Source: Takakia lepidozioides (lineage: Eukaryota > Streptophyta > Takakiopsida > Takakiales > Takakiaceae). Taken from it: a stretch of DNA of 60,000 bases. The position numbers and the translations under genes were made by a program. The notes beneath the pieces are model-generated. The model saw only the letters and a program-made list of their open reading frames with translations. It searched no databases and was not told the origin of the DNA. Location of the stretch: NCBI GenBank assembly GCA_030704615.1, contig CM060733.1:15192001-15252000 (forward strand), in the 5' to 3' direction. Shown here one piece after another: positions 46,898 through 58,014 of this stretch; within the stretch, counting starts at the first letter, position 1, and each line of letters opens with the position of its first letter.

Positions 46898-48767
46898 TAG
46901 ACATGCCTGGAAAGCATTGGTGGAAGGTTTCTTTCACAAACGACATCAAGAATTGGGCGTACTAAGTGGAAGAAGGGCTCAACACTGAAGAATGAGTTGC
47001 TGCAATTGAACCAAGAGTTGCCCGCAATGTTATGGACAACTTGCAGCACTGTACGATGCCCATGTTTATCTTCCTACCCATATCTGGAGTGCAGATGAAA
47101 AAGGATGTGAGGGAGGACGGGATTCCAACAACAAAGTGTTGACCAAGAAAGGTCCCGAAAATTGTGTACTCAACAATTCCTACCATTTAAAGACATTTTG
47201 CTTAGCAGAATCCTAGTAATATTCATTAAAGGGAGTGAGAGAACATTCATAACTGACTAAAGACTGGTGCAGCTATGGCCATCGTGCAACCAAAAGCTTT
47301 CATGAATTGTTTCTGAAGTGGCTTCTGGGTTCTGTTAAGGAAATTGTGAATCAATGGGGCCAAGCTGCAGCACCCGCTACCCACAATGGCCTTGTCACAT
47401 GGATGCCTGTCCACATCAGAAACGGCACCTACACAGCTCCAGAGAGGTGGGAGAGGAAATAGCAAAGATTAGTGGTAGGTGAGCAAAGCTTTTACTACCA
47501 TGGTACATTGCTACTCGGCCTTCTCCATGCTGTCCATGCCTGATGAGTAGAGGCCAGGCCGGCTTTTATGGATTCCAGAGGGAACTAGGTCAATTTCCGG
47601 ACCGTAGTAATCAGTTCTGGCACAGGCACCGATTTCTGCATGGAAGACTAGTCAGGAAATGCCATTTATTTTGATACGGTAATGTCACAATCATTCTATC
47701 CCTTCCATGGAACTCACTGAAGTCTTGCATTATGAGGATCAGAACTAATTGGCAGCTTACTTGCACGAGGCCTTGACCCTTACGCAATCCCCAGAGCAGC
47801 AGTAGCAGTAGCTTTGGGCTGCTTTTTTACTTGTGTTTTTCATTTTGTCCCATAAGCTCTTTGAGCTTTCCGCAGATGTAATAAGTACCATTTTGTTTCA
47901 TTTCATTCATTTTCATTTCATTTTGGTTCATGGCATATCTTTCATCGTTTGTGCATTTCTAATGCATGATTAGTTCTCTTGTATGGCATTACTAGTCGAC
48001 TCACTACAAACACCAAAACTCCAAAGCATGAATCGCTATGAATGATTGTTCAAGTAATTTCGAGCACTTCATGGAAAGTAGTAAAGCAGTGGTTGCGCCA
48101 ATTTCCACAGTCGCAATTGCCACTGGGCATGTAGCACTGCAAGTTATGTGGTCTACTACCACATGGCGCCCCGGGCCCGTGGCCATGTGGCAGCAGTGCT
48201 GCTCGTCGTGGCGCCGCCACGTCGACGTCCACATCGTCGTCCACGTCCGCGTCCATGTGTCACCGCGCTTCGGTGAGTCGGTGCACTCATCCGGAGGGAA
48301 AAGTCAAAGTCAGCCCAAAAGGTCAGACACACGGGCTTGGCAACAGCCCAGCCTCCCGTTTGATTACATGCGGTGGAGCCCCCCTTGAAGTAATCCTCAG
48401 GAACCACGTGGTTCTTCAGCATTAATCGCATTAATCGCTGAGCAGTTGTTCGCGCGTCTTCGTCCTTTACCACTCCAATCATTGGATGTCCAACCCAACT
48501 ACCACGTCTGTTGTAACTAGTCGTTTGTAACTTCCAGTCGATCCCGGTTTTTTGACTTTTACGACTCAAAATGAGTCGTTACTCCAGTGGTAACTGACAC
48601 AAATGCTTCTAGTGTAATGTCTTAATGTACCATGTACAGTTCTAAGTTAGTCCATCCTGCAAATGTGGGCTCTTGGCTCTTGTTATGATTTGGTATCTTT
48701 CCTAATGTTTACAAGGTCTTGGGGAGAGTCAGCTTGGTCTTCGCAAGCTGCGTTTCAATCTCTGCCA
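46898..48767. other. Spacer between the two converging elements
   Basis: No gene was recognised. It includes a minus-strand copy of the dispersed tailed repeat (47850-47935), a GC-rich stretch with GTCGACGTCC-like repeats (about 48165-48260), and short hairpins near 48565-48600 (ACGACTC-AAAAT-GAGTCGT and GTTAC-TCCAGTG-GTAAC). Confidence 0.5.
47850..47938 (-). repeat. Dispersed ATGAA-tailed repeat, copy 4
   Basis: On minus it reads GAAATGAAA units, then ATGGTACTTATTACATCTGC, then GGAAAGCTCAAAGAGCTTAT. It is the best-preserved copy at the non-tail end. Confidence 0.6.
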
Positions 48768-49451
48768 TGTCGTGCGCATACATATCGCTACACAACTACA
48801 TCGCTGTCCAAAACCACACAACAATGTGCACACCACACACTAGTATACCACTAGTCCACCACTAGTCCAACCACTAGTCCAACCACTAGGCTACAACTAG
48901 TCAGTCACTAGGCTGCCACTATGCTGCCCACTATGGCAGTCACTAGTCCACACAATGATAAAGAAGAAGAATACAAGCACGAGCACAAAAATCTGAAGCA
49001 TAAACTCATGCATATATAACCTCATCACTCAAATACAAGTCAAGCCAAGTGCACCCCACGCCATGGGGAATCCACACTATGGCGCCATTAGCTAGGCGCG
49101 GTGAGGCTCAACTCGAGAAAAGATGAGCCTCTTGCGCTTGCCGTGAAGATAATTACTCCAGGGCCTAAATCGCCTTGACCCTGGATTGACACTTGGGCCA
49201 ATCCCAAAATGTCAATATGTAAAAGCTAGTATTTCCTAGCTAGTTTCACACTAGTGGTTAAAATAACTTAACAGCTATCGTACGCATACATATCGCTACA
49301 ACAACTACATCGCTGTCCAAAACCACACAACACATGTGCACCAACACACTAGTATACCACTAGTCCACCACTAGTCCAACCACTAGGCTACAACTAGTCA
49401 GTCACTAGGCTGCCACTATGCTGCCCACTATGGCAGTCACTAGTCCACACA
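48768..49451 (-). repeat. LTR of copy 2, A-B-A layout
   Basis: The reverse complement of the copy 1 right LTR: A (about 49268-49451), B (about 48960-49267) and A (48768-48957). It ends in CGCACGACA on minus and homology to copy 1 stops there, which marks the outer LTR edge. Confidence 0.75.
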
Positions 49452-50353
49452 ATCGCCCCCCTAGCTGGTGCTTAGGTCCCTCTAATCCAGGTAGCCACAA
49501 GATGTGATAGTGACCATAGCCTCACTAAGTCCTCCACCACTATCCCTACTACACTCAAACTCGATAGATCAAGAGGCGGGTGCAAGAGTTGCCCCATCGT
49601 TAGTCGCCGTCTTGCAACCTGTGAACTTGAGCTTGGGATCTCATGTATTGACTCCTATGAGCTTGGCCTCCATGTCTTGTTAGCTGCCTCAGTCATATCC
49701 ACTGCCACTATCCCAAGCAGTGTGGACACAACCAATCTCTGTCAAGAACCTCTCAAGAGGTGGTGTCAAGCATCCCATATGCCAACCCCTTGAAATCGAT
49801 CACACACCAGCATGGTGGCTGCCCCTTTGCAGACCCACAGAGCATGCACCTCAAACCTGCAGGTACCACGCCAAGTTTAGGTCAACTCTGCCATCGACAT
49901 TGGGAAGGTGACATGGCGCACAATTACGCACATGATCCTTCTAAGTCATGCCATCCCGACCCTCCAAGATCAGGACCCCTGAGGGCAACACCTCTCGAAC
50001 CCTCAGAATAACACGCCCTGCAGTAACATCCAGAGTCGTAGGAGTAGTCTGCTGCAAAATAAACATTAGTCACCAGGGCTAAAACCTACCGAACCCAGGA
50101 CGACGTCCTCCACCACGCATAGTGGCACAACCTCAACGTATCATGGTGCTGTGCAATGGCAAAGTTCTCAAAAGCCATGGGCATGACTTTCTTGAACAAC
50201 TATGCACGCTGATCACATGCACGTACCCACACGTCTGGATCGTCAAGGTTAAGGACTGAGCAGTGTCCCTACGAATGGCTACAGGCAAATCCGGCTCTCG
50301 GCCAAAAAAGGAAATATGGTGAGAATGAGGCAAGTGATGCTTGTTTGCTGAAC

Positions 50354-50358
50354 CTGTA
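50354..50358 (+). repeat. Target-site duplication (left) of the nested chromovirus
   Basis: CTGTA directly precedes the TGTCGCGG start of the element and is repeated at 57332-57336. The uninterrupted site is seen in copy 1 at about 45279-45290 (GGGCTACAGG). Confidence 0.92.
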
Positions 50359-51082
50359 TGTCGCGGCCCTTTGCCTTGAGGGCAGGGGGTTTGGGACACA
50401 TGAGGGGCTGCCCCTGTGGTGGGGGCAGCGGCAGCGATAGGTACGGGGGGCTGAAGCACCCTTGAGTGCCCAAGGCACTCAAGGAGGCGGAGGCGCTCAC
50501 TAGGTGGAGCCCCGCACACCGGGTTGCGGTGGGGGTGGCTCCACAAGGGGTGGTGGTAGCTTAGCGGGACTTAGTGGGGGGTGGCATAGGACTCACCATG
50601 AGGGCGGAGACCTCGTGGTGGGAGTCGTGGGGAGTCTTGGGACTCATCACGGTCCATAGGGGCCGTGATGAGTGGGCCAAGACTCACCGCGACTCATCAC
50701 CGGGAGTCGAGGGTTTTCGTGGTGGTTCGCCATAAAATGGCATGGCTGGTTATGAAACCCCCGCGGACAGCTACAGTATATAAGGGAGTAGTAACCCCGA
50801 GAACGGTGCAAGCCCGTTGGTGACCAAAAACTAGTGAGTAAGCGAGCGAGCCGGAAAGCGACCAAAGAGTGGGGAGCTGTTCCGGACTGCCATCTACCAA
50901 AGGGAATTCTCCTAGTCCCAAAGAGGTGGAGGGTTTAGAAGGAAGCGAAGGGGGACCGTTATGTCCCGGTGAGCAGCCGAAGCTCCAAGTTGGCCCGGGC
51001 GGCCAGGTTGGGAGTCAGGCGCGCGCATCAAAGCGAGTAACTATGACTTGAAGGGGAGCTTACCGAAGTGAGGTGCGCGACA
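50359..51082 (+). repeat. Left LTR of the chromovirus
   Basis: Starts TGTCGCGGCCC and ends GCGCGACA. It contains an 11-bp perfect hairpin (50460-50484, loop CAA), a second 11-bp hairpin (50642-50673, ACTCATCACGG with CCGTGATGAGT) and a TATATAAG box at 50777-50784. Confidence 0.95.
50777..50784 (+). promoter_or_regulatory. TATA box in the chromovirus LTR
   Basis: TATATAAG in the right half of the LTR, followed by GGGAGTAG; the transcript start would be about 25-30 nt downstream. The right LTR has the same box in slightly extended form (about 57022). Confidence 0.55.
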
Positions 51083-51084
51083 TT

Positions 51085-51096
51085 TGGTATCAGAGC
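51085..51096 (+). promoter_or_regulatory. Primer binding site
   Basis: TGGTATCAGAGC two bases after the left LTR, the usual complement to the 3' end of initiator-Met tRNA in plant Ty3 and Ty1 elements. Confidence 0.9.
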
Positions 51097-51137
51097 TTAG
51101 AGTTCAGTACGCGATCGTCCTTGGGATTGGCCTCATC

Positions 51138-52217
51138 ATGGGGTCGGGCAAGCCAAAGCGAAAGCGGAACGGCCCAAAAGATGATGATCCTGGTGAGCCC
51201 GATGGGGGCGACGTGTCACCGAGGCGGCCGTTTGAGGAAGCGATGAATGTTTCCGAAAACGAGGCCGCTCAAGAGCGGAGGAATCCGAGGAGTCGGAGCC
51301 CGAGGAATCCTTGAGAGCTCCGACAAACCAAGAGATGCCTCCCATGCCGGCAGCCTTTTGGGAAGGGTTGTTGGCGCAGTTTGGCGGGACGTTGAAAGAC
51401 GTGTTGAAGGCGGCTAATGCCACTTCCACTAAGGCAAAGTTTAAGGTGAAGCCTAAGGAACCCGACACCTTCGAGGGCGTTCGAAATCGGAAGGCACTCA
51501 ACACCTGGCTCTTGGAGCTAGAGCAGTACTTCCGGGCGGCCAAGTTGAGTGACGAGGATCGGGTGGAAGTGGCTCCCACCTATTTGAGGGGCTATGCTCA
51601 ACAATGGTGGCAGAAACGCCTTCACGACCGAGGCCCAAGCCCGGAAACCTTGAACTGGAGTGGGTTCAAGGAATTGATGAAGAGACAGTTTGTGCCCCTC
51701 AACGCGTCCTGGCTTGCCCGGGACAAGATGAGGAATTTGAAGCAAACAGATGACATTCGGGGGTATGTCCAGGCTTTCAATGTGCTGTTGCTCGAAGTCG
51801 CGGACATGGCAGAACCAGAAATGGTCTTCAACTTTGTGGCGGGACTGGCCCCATGGGCCAGGCGGAAGTTGGAGGAGAAGCCACCCAAGACTTTGAACGA
51901 GGCAATTGAGAGGGCTGAATGTTTCTCGGATGTCCCTAGGGGTGAAAGACAAGGCCGTACGGAGCTGAACCACAAGAAGATTCGGCGGGAAGGTGACTCA
52001 TTCTGACCGGAAAAGAAGTGGGATAGGCCACGCGGCGATAATGGCACGTGGAAATCGAAGGGAGGGCCTTCGTACGTCAAGGCGGCACCCGGTGCTCCAA
52101 AAGGAAAAGCGGGTGGAGCGGCTTATGGCGGACAGAAGGCGACCTTTGATGGAGCGTGTTTTCAATTGCGGGGAGCCCGGGCACATGGCCAAGAAGTGCA
52201 CGAAGCCCGGCAATTGA
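51138..52217 (+). pseudogene. Chromovirus Gag (disrupted)
   Basis: An acidic/basic N-terminal stretch (from ATG 51138; GSGKPKRKRNG) is open to 51314 in one frame. The capsid part is in another frame (to 52006: PDTFEGVRNRKALNTWLLEL, YAQQWWQKRL, FNVLLLEVADMAEPEMV). A TGA stop at 52004-52006 is followed by more Gag-like codons in the same frame. The zinc knuckle ([13 protein letters not shown], about 52158-52200) is read in a third arrangement: an extra T in TGTTTTC shifts it and separates the first Cys from the rest. As written Gag cannot be made whole. Confidence 0.82.
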
Positions 52218-53425
52218 ACATGACTCGGGCGACCACGGAGCTGTCGGAAGATACCATCAGTCGCTTGGTGGAAGCGGTGGTCGCCAGGACTTGCAAGGTA
52301 GGCAAATTTTCTTGTGAGTTGTATCAGGAAACTGGCGCCTTACGAAAAGGGAGTCAGTTATTGTTCGTGGATGGGATAATATCCGGAACTAATGTGTCGT
52401 TGTTGGTGGACACAGGAGCGTCGCACTCCTTCATGACGCCGGCGGCGGCGCGAAAGTTGGGACTCCCGACAAGTGACGTGGGGGCCTCTATTGAGGTGCG
52501 CTCTGCCAAAGGAGAACCTCAGTTGGCGACAAGGTTGGCGTTTGATGTTCCTCTTCAACTGGGGAGTTGGGAGGGACGTGAGAACTTCACTATCTGCGAG
52601 ATCGATGGAGTGGATCTCATTTTGGGAATGACCTTTTTGAGCAAATCCGGAGCGGTCATAGATGGCCGCAAGAGAGTAGTCACGCTGCCATGTGGGAATG
52701 GTGGCGAGGTTTTACGAGTGTCGGAAACGCCCAAATCCGTGGGAGGGCGAATAAACCTTCTATCAGCAAAGGAGTGGGCCGTGGAGGAGACACACGAGTC
52801 CCAGTTTTTGCTTTACATTAGAGAAGTGAAAGGAGAAGGCGATGGGGAGCCGAGCCCAGATTGGATCAAGGGGATTTTGGAGAAATACCAGGATGTGATG
52901 CCGGAGGATTTACCAAGCGGCTTGCCACCGCGAAGAGGAGTTGACCACAAGATTGAGGTGATACCGGGATCGGAACCGCCTGCCAAGGCGCCCTACCGGT
53001 TGAGCCACAAAGAGTTGGTCGAGCTGAAGACTCAGCTCAAGGATCTAATGTCAAAGGGGTACATCCGGCCGAGTAAGTCACCTTACGGAGCCCCGGTGCT
53101 ATTTGCAGACAAGAAGGATGGGACGCTGCGGATGTGTGTCGATTACAGGGCTCTGAATAAGGTGACTATCAAAAACCGGTACCCTTTGCCAAGGATCGAC
53201 GACCTCTTCGATCGGTTGGCAGGAGCGAAGTATTTCAGCCGGATCGACTTGCGCTCCGGCTATCACCAAATTCGGGTGGCGGAAGGAGATGAGGAGAAGA
53301 CCGCGTGCAGGACAAGGTATGGTTCATATGAGTTCTTGGTGATGCCTTTTGGGCTCACCAATGCACCAGCGACATTTAGCACGCTGATGAACAGCCTTTT
53401 CCAGAGTGGTTGGATGACTTTGTGA
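52218..53425 (+). CDS. Chromovirus protease and first part of reverse transcriptase
   Basis: Open in the frame that begins at 52166. It holds the aspartic protease site [13 protein letters not shown] (about 52394-52432) with LILGMTFL downstream. Reverse transcriptase motifs follow: [42 protein letters not shown] and [13 protein letters not shown]. The frame breaks at about 53404, just before the catalytic YIDD, by a 1-nt deletion in the TTTCCAGAG stretch; the remainder is in the next frame. Confidence 0.88.
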
Positions 53426-54779
53426 TCGTGTACATCGACGACATCTTGGTGTACTCGAAAACAAAGGAGGAGCACCTGGAGCACCTCAAAAGGGTGTTCC
53501 AAAAATTGCGAGAAGGGAAGCTGTATGCCAAAGCTTCAAAGTGCGAATTCGGGGTCACAAAAGTGGAGTTTTTGGGGCATGTGATTACACAGGATGGGAT
53601 CAAAATGGATGACAGAAAGGTGAGGGCGATCTTGGACTGGGAGCCTCCGACTTCGGTCCCGGGAGTGCGATCCTTCCTAGGACTCGCCTCCTATTACCGG
53701 AATATGTGAGAAATTTCGCCAAGATCGCGGGGCCGCTGTCGGACCTTCTGTGTAAATCCAAAGTCTGGGTATGGAACACATTTTGTGGCCAAGCTTTTGC
53801 TGAATTGAAGCAGCGGATGACGGAAGCTCCAGTCTTGAAAATCCCGGAGTTCGATCGCCCGTTTGAGATTCATACAGATGCATCGGACTTCGCGATTGGG
53901 GGTGTACTTATGCAAGATGGACGTCCAGTGGCTTACGAAAGTAAGAAACTGAATGAAGTGGAGCGACGGTGGCCGACGCACGAAAAAGAGATGAAGGCGG
54001 TGGTGCATTGCCTTGAGCTCTGGCGCCACTATGTTGGTTCCAACCCAGTGAAGGTGTTCACGGACAATGTCACGGTGAAGTATTTTGCCACGCAGCCCAA
54101 GTTGTCCCCAAAACAACTTAGGTGGCAAGATACTTTGGCAGTGTTCGACGTGGATATCCAGTACAAACCGGGACGGGACAATGTGGTGGCCGATGCTTTA
54201 AGTAGAAAGCAACAGCTCTTGTTGGTGTACAAGGGCGAGACGGCACTCCAAAGGAAGATCCGGAAGGCTTGCCGGAAGGATGAGCTGGCGAAGTCCGTGA
54301 TGCAGGACTTGAGGATGGGGGTTAAATCGCAGTTCCACTTGCAAAATGGACTGCTCCGGTATAAGCAAAAGCGTCTCTACGTGCCGAAGGGAGGGATCAG
54401 GGATAGTCTCTTGAGAGAATGCCATGATAGCCCGCTTGCGGGCCACGGTGGAGCCAAGCGCACTGCGGCACTCTTGAAGAAAGAGTATTTCTGGCCCAAA
54501 CTGAGGGAGGAGGCAGAGGAGTATGTCAAAACATGCACCACATGCCAACAAAACCGGAGCGAGTACAAAAAGCAAGCGGGGCTATTACAACCCTTGCCGA
54601 TTCCAGAGGGGACTTGGGAAAGCGTCTCGATGGATTTCATGACTGCTATGCCGCTGTCAAAAGGATTCGATGCAATCATGGTGGTGGTAGATAGGTTCAG
54701 TAAAATGGGCCATTTCATCCCCACCAAGGAGACGGCAACGGCGCAGGAGACAGGGCGACTTTACTTCACCACGTCTTAA
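53410..54779 (+). pseudogene. Chromovirus RT palm, RNase H and integrase N-terminal half
   Basis: [13 protein letters not shown] carries the reverse-transcriptase catalytic aspartates. The frame breaks again near 53703 after LGLASYYRN and resumes with FAKIAGPLSDLL. RNase H: FEIHTDASDFAIGGVLMQ, KEMKAVVHCLELWRHY, FTDNVTVKYFA and VVADALSRK. Integrase: HHCC zinc region (CHDSPLAGHGGAKRTAALL, TCTTCQQ) and first catalytic Asp in VSMDFMTAMPL. The frame ends at 54779, and another 1-nt shift moves the rest of the core to a new frame. Confidence 0.87.
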
Positions 54780-55696
54780 AGCATCATGGAGTCCCGAAGG
54801 ATATTGTCTCGGATCGCGATCCAAAGTTTACGAGTAAATTCTGGAGAGCACTTTGGAAGAAGATGGGGACGAGGCTGAAGATGAGCACCGCCTTCCGACC
54901 TACGACGACGGCCAAACGGAAAGAGTGAATTCCGTAGTGAAGCAATTCTTGCGGAATTACGTGTCGGCAGACCAATCAGACTGGATGGAACACTTAGACG
55001 CGGCAGAGTTCTGTTATAATAACACAGAACACTCCGCAACGGGAGTTTCCCCTTTCGTGTTGGTCTATGGAAAAGCACCTCTGGTGCCGACAAGTTGGGC
55101 CGCCCAGGACGTTGAGGAACCGGGCAGTAGCGGCGGTACTGGAAGAACGCGAGCGTTTGTTGAAGCTCGCAAAGTACAATATTGCCAAAGCTAGGAAACG
55201 GTATGAAAGGCAGGCGAATCGGAAGCGGAGGGAAGTGAAGTTTGAGGCAGGCACAGAGGTCTGGTTGAACATCAAGAATTTCCGACTACCTCCGGAAGTG
55301 AGTCCGAAGTTCGTGCCTCCGTATGCGGGACCCTTTCGCATTCGAAAGGTTATGAATGAGGATGTGTATGAATTGGAGCTGCCGGCAAACAGCAAGGTGC
55401 ACCCAGTATTCCATGTCTCCTTTTTGAAGCCTTACTTCAAAGATGAAGCGCGTCCGAATCGGCATCAAGTGTTGCGTCTGCCACCTATGCTGTTGGATCA
55501 TGAAAATGAACCTGAGTACGAGGTGGAGGCAATACTTAAGTCGAGGAGGTTCAGGAACCAAGAAACGGAGTATCTCGTCAAATGGAAGGGCTATCATCAT
55601 GTGGAGGCATCTTGGGTGCGTGCCTCAGAAATGGGAAACGCATCCGAGGCGGTTGCAGCTTTCGAAGGGCGACCTCAAAAGCGGAAGAAGCGTTGA
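54760..55696 (+). pseudogene. Chromovirus integrase C-terminal half with chromodomain
   Basis: Downstream of a shift at about 54770 the core continues with [13 protein letters not shown] (second Asp), then in the frame of 54853-55194 [17 protein letters not shown] (the Glu). A further shift at about 55130 leads to the frame ending at 55696, with an SH3-like domain (GTEVWLNIKNFRL, YAGPFRIRKV, VHPVFHVSFLKPY) and a chromodomain (YEVEAILKSRRFRNQETEYL, VKWKGYHHVEASWV). The aromatic cage residues Y, W and W are present; such domains bind methylated H3 lysines. A Lys/Arg-rich tail ends it. Confidence 0.88.
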
Positions 55697-56601
55697 TGGG
55701 GACATCAACCTTGGAGCGTGGGGGAGGAAATGCATGCTTAGCCCGGTTTAGCTAGCTCAGGAATCCGATTGCAAAAACTTGTATTGTACAAAAATTTGTT
55801 ATAAAGGAAAAGGGTTCCAAATATTGTGCGTCCTATTGTGTTTGGAATGGTGATGCATGGTGTGGTTGGCTAGTGTGTAGAATGCATGCTAGCTTACAAA
55901 AGTGGGAGAGGTAAATTGGGTAATCGTGTGTTTGCGCAGTGCCGAAATCGGGTGACTCCCATCCAAGGGGCAAGGAAACTTGCGCCTTCTTTGGGAGTTC
56001 ACGTGCTAGTGCGCACCTGGCGCGTGCGCGTACTATAACTGCGCTACCGAGGGGTTGCCTTGTAGTGCGGGCTAACGCGGAAGCTACGTGCTTCCGTTCA
56101 CGTACTATAATCGTGTAACCTCGGGACGAAGTCGTAGTGCGGCTTCGACGTGTTCCCGTACCTCAGGCCAGCATTCCAAGGCGGACCCAATTGTAGTGAT
56201 TGGGGCGCACGGTTGGTTCAAGGTTATCTTCCTAGTCAAAAGAGGGTTCCAGGTGAACCCTTGCTCAAGGTGATGCCAAAAGCGGCATCATGAGCGATCG
56301 CAAGCAATGTTGTTGCAGTAAGGCGATTCGATCCTCGGGGAGGATCATTCCTTGGCCTTGAAGTAGGCCAAGAAGAGTGCACTGGGAGGAGCTGGAGAGG
56401 CTCCACCCTTGGCCGGGACTTGGAGGAAGTCGGCCGAACTAGCTAGTGGAGAGTAGAGTCAAGTGTGGGGTTTGGTTCCTTACCATGGGACGCCATGGTA
56501 CAGAAACAAACTCCTTGATGTGGGACGCCACAACTTGGATGTTCGTTTCTACAAAATGGACAAGTCGATGAGGACATCGACTCCCTGTTGGTAGGGGTGT
56601 G
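55697..56601 (+). other. 3' non-coding region of the chromovirus
   Basis: No open frame of note. Two imperfect units of about 85 bp (each with CGTACTATAA followed by TTGTAGTGCGG or TCGTAGTGCGG) lie at about 56020-56150. The sequence before the right LTR (GTTGGTAGGGGTG) is only a weak polypurine tract. Confidence 0.6.
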
Positions 56602-57331
56602 TGTCGCGGCCCTTTGCCTTGAGGGCAGGGGGTTTGGGACACATGAGGGGCTGCCCCTGTGGTGGGGGCAGCGGCAGCGATAGGTACGGGGGGCTGAAGC
56701 ACCCTTGAGTGCCCAAGGCACTCAAGGAGGCAGAGGCGCTCACTAGGTGGAGCCCCGCACACCGGGTTGCGGTGGGGGTAGCTCCACAAGGGGTGGTGGT
56801 AGCTTAGCGGGACTTAGTGGGGGTGGCATAGGACTCACCATGAGGGCGGAGACCTCGTGGTGGGAGTCGTGGGGAGTCTTGGGACTCATCACGGTCCATA
56901 GGGGCCGTGATGAGTGGGCCAAGACTCACCGCGACTCATCACCGGGAGTCGAGGGTTTTCGTGGTGGTTCACCATAAAATGGCATGGCTGGTTATGAAAC
57001 CCCCGCGGACAGCTACAGAAGTATATATAAGGGAGTAGTAACCCCGAGAACGGTGCAAGCCCGTTGGTGACCAAAAACTAGTGAGTAAGCGAGCGAGCCG
57101 GAAAGCGACCAAAGAGTGGGGAGCTGTTCCGGACTGCCATCTACCAAAGGGAATTCTCCTAGTCCCAAAGAGGTGGAGGGTTTAGAAGGAAGCGAAGGGG
57201 GGGACCGTTATGTCCCGGTGAGCAGCCGAAGCTCCAAGTTGGCCCGGGCGGCCAGGTTGGGAGTCAGGCGCGCGCATCAAAGCGAGTAACTATGACTTGA
57301 AGGGGAGCTTACCGGAGTGAGGTGCGCGACA
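56602..57331 (+). repeat. Right LTR of the chromovirus
   Basis: Near-identical to 50359-51082, with the same two hairpins and TATA box. Differences seen include GTTCACC for GTTCGCC and a short insertion by the TATA box. Confidence 0.95.
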
Positions 57332-57336
57332 CTGTA
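57332..57336 (+). repeat. Target-site duplication (right) of the nested chromovirus
   Basis: CTGTA, matching 50354-50358. Confidence 0.92.
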
Positions 57337-57993
57337 GCCCATGGCTAACCAAGGAACCTGAAGATCCCAATCTCCTAGGTGTCCCTTCTGCAAGCCATAC
57401 TTGCGCAAACCCCTCTTCACCGTCTGAACAACTCTCTCTACTAAGCCATCGGCCTCAGGATGATCCCGAGAAGTGGTGCGGTGGTCTATCAAGGCTTTAT
57501 CACACAAAGCCTGAAACTCCCCCAAGAACTCTCTTCCTTGATCCGTGAGTACCTCAGCTGGAGCACCAAATCGGCTAAGCACACGATCCAAGAATGCATA
57601 CGCAGCCCCCTCACTAGCCTTGTCAGGCAATGGAACCAACTCAATCCACTTGGAGAAGTGCTCCACCATCACCAACACATATCTGTGGTGGCGCATAGTC
57701 AGTGGCAACGGTCCTGCGAAGTCAAGACTCCACCTGTAGCCCAATCCCATGATTGGTAAAAGATGCAACTGTGGTGTAGGGGTGTTGAATGAAGCACGCA
57801 CCGTGTCACACACCATGCACCTAGCCACGAACTGTTGCACCTCTGTATGCATACCACGCCACCAATACTGCCCTTGCAGTAAACTGTGAGTGTGTCGCAC
57901 TCCAAAATGCCCCAACTCATCATGGGCATGCCGCACTAACCGTGCACGCTGTGTGGGATGAGGCACAATCCTCACCCGACCATCCTCCCACAC
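57337..57993 (-). CDS. Integrase core of copy 2 (interrupted by the chromovirus)
   Basis: HHCC motif complete (HDELGHFGVRHTHSLLQG, QQFVARCMVC). Catalytic triad DFAGPLP, TDQGREFLGEF and HPEADGLVERVVQ in one frame. The frame is cut at LAMGY by the nested element and resumes at 50358. Confidence 0.9.
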
Positions 57994-58014
57994 TCGAAGT
58001 AGGTGTATTCCCTC

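Larger units (their letters stand above)
48768..50358 (-). mobile_element. Methyltransferase-element copy 2, 3' part (integrase C-terminus, PHD remnant, LTR)
   Basis: Inverted relative to copy 1. Reading minus: integrase from the chromovirus insertion point (50358) through the beta-barrel region, a degenerate PHD finger (about 49735-49880; the CDRCS segment is altered and out of frame), a polypurine tract (about 49452-49462) and the A-B-A LTR (48768-49451). The nucleotide match to copy 1 is close throughout, with scattered indels. The element continues on the other side of the nested insertion from 57332. Confidence 0.88.
50359..57331 (+). mobile_element. Nested Ty3 chromovirus, 6973 bp, with chromodomain
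   Basis: Inserted in the integrase of copy 2 with a 5-bp CTGTA duplication. LTRs are 50359-51082 and 56602-57331, both TGTCGCGG...GCGCGACA, and differ at only a handful of positions, so the insertion is recent. A primer site (TGGTATCAGAGC, initiator-Met tRNA type) begins at 51085. Gag, protease, RT, RNase H, integrase and chromodomain follow on +, interrupted by several frame breaks. About 0.9 kb of non-coding sequence precedes the right LTR. Confidence 0.95.

Noticed and set aside
48156-48569. 137-codon minus frame, Arg-rich at its end
   Set aside because: The basic part comes from a GC-rich GTCGACGTCC-type repeat; no homology was recognised.
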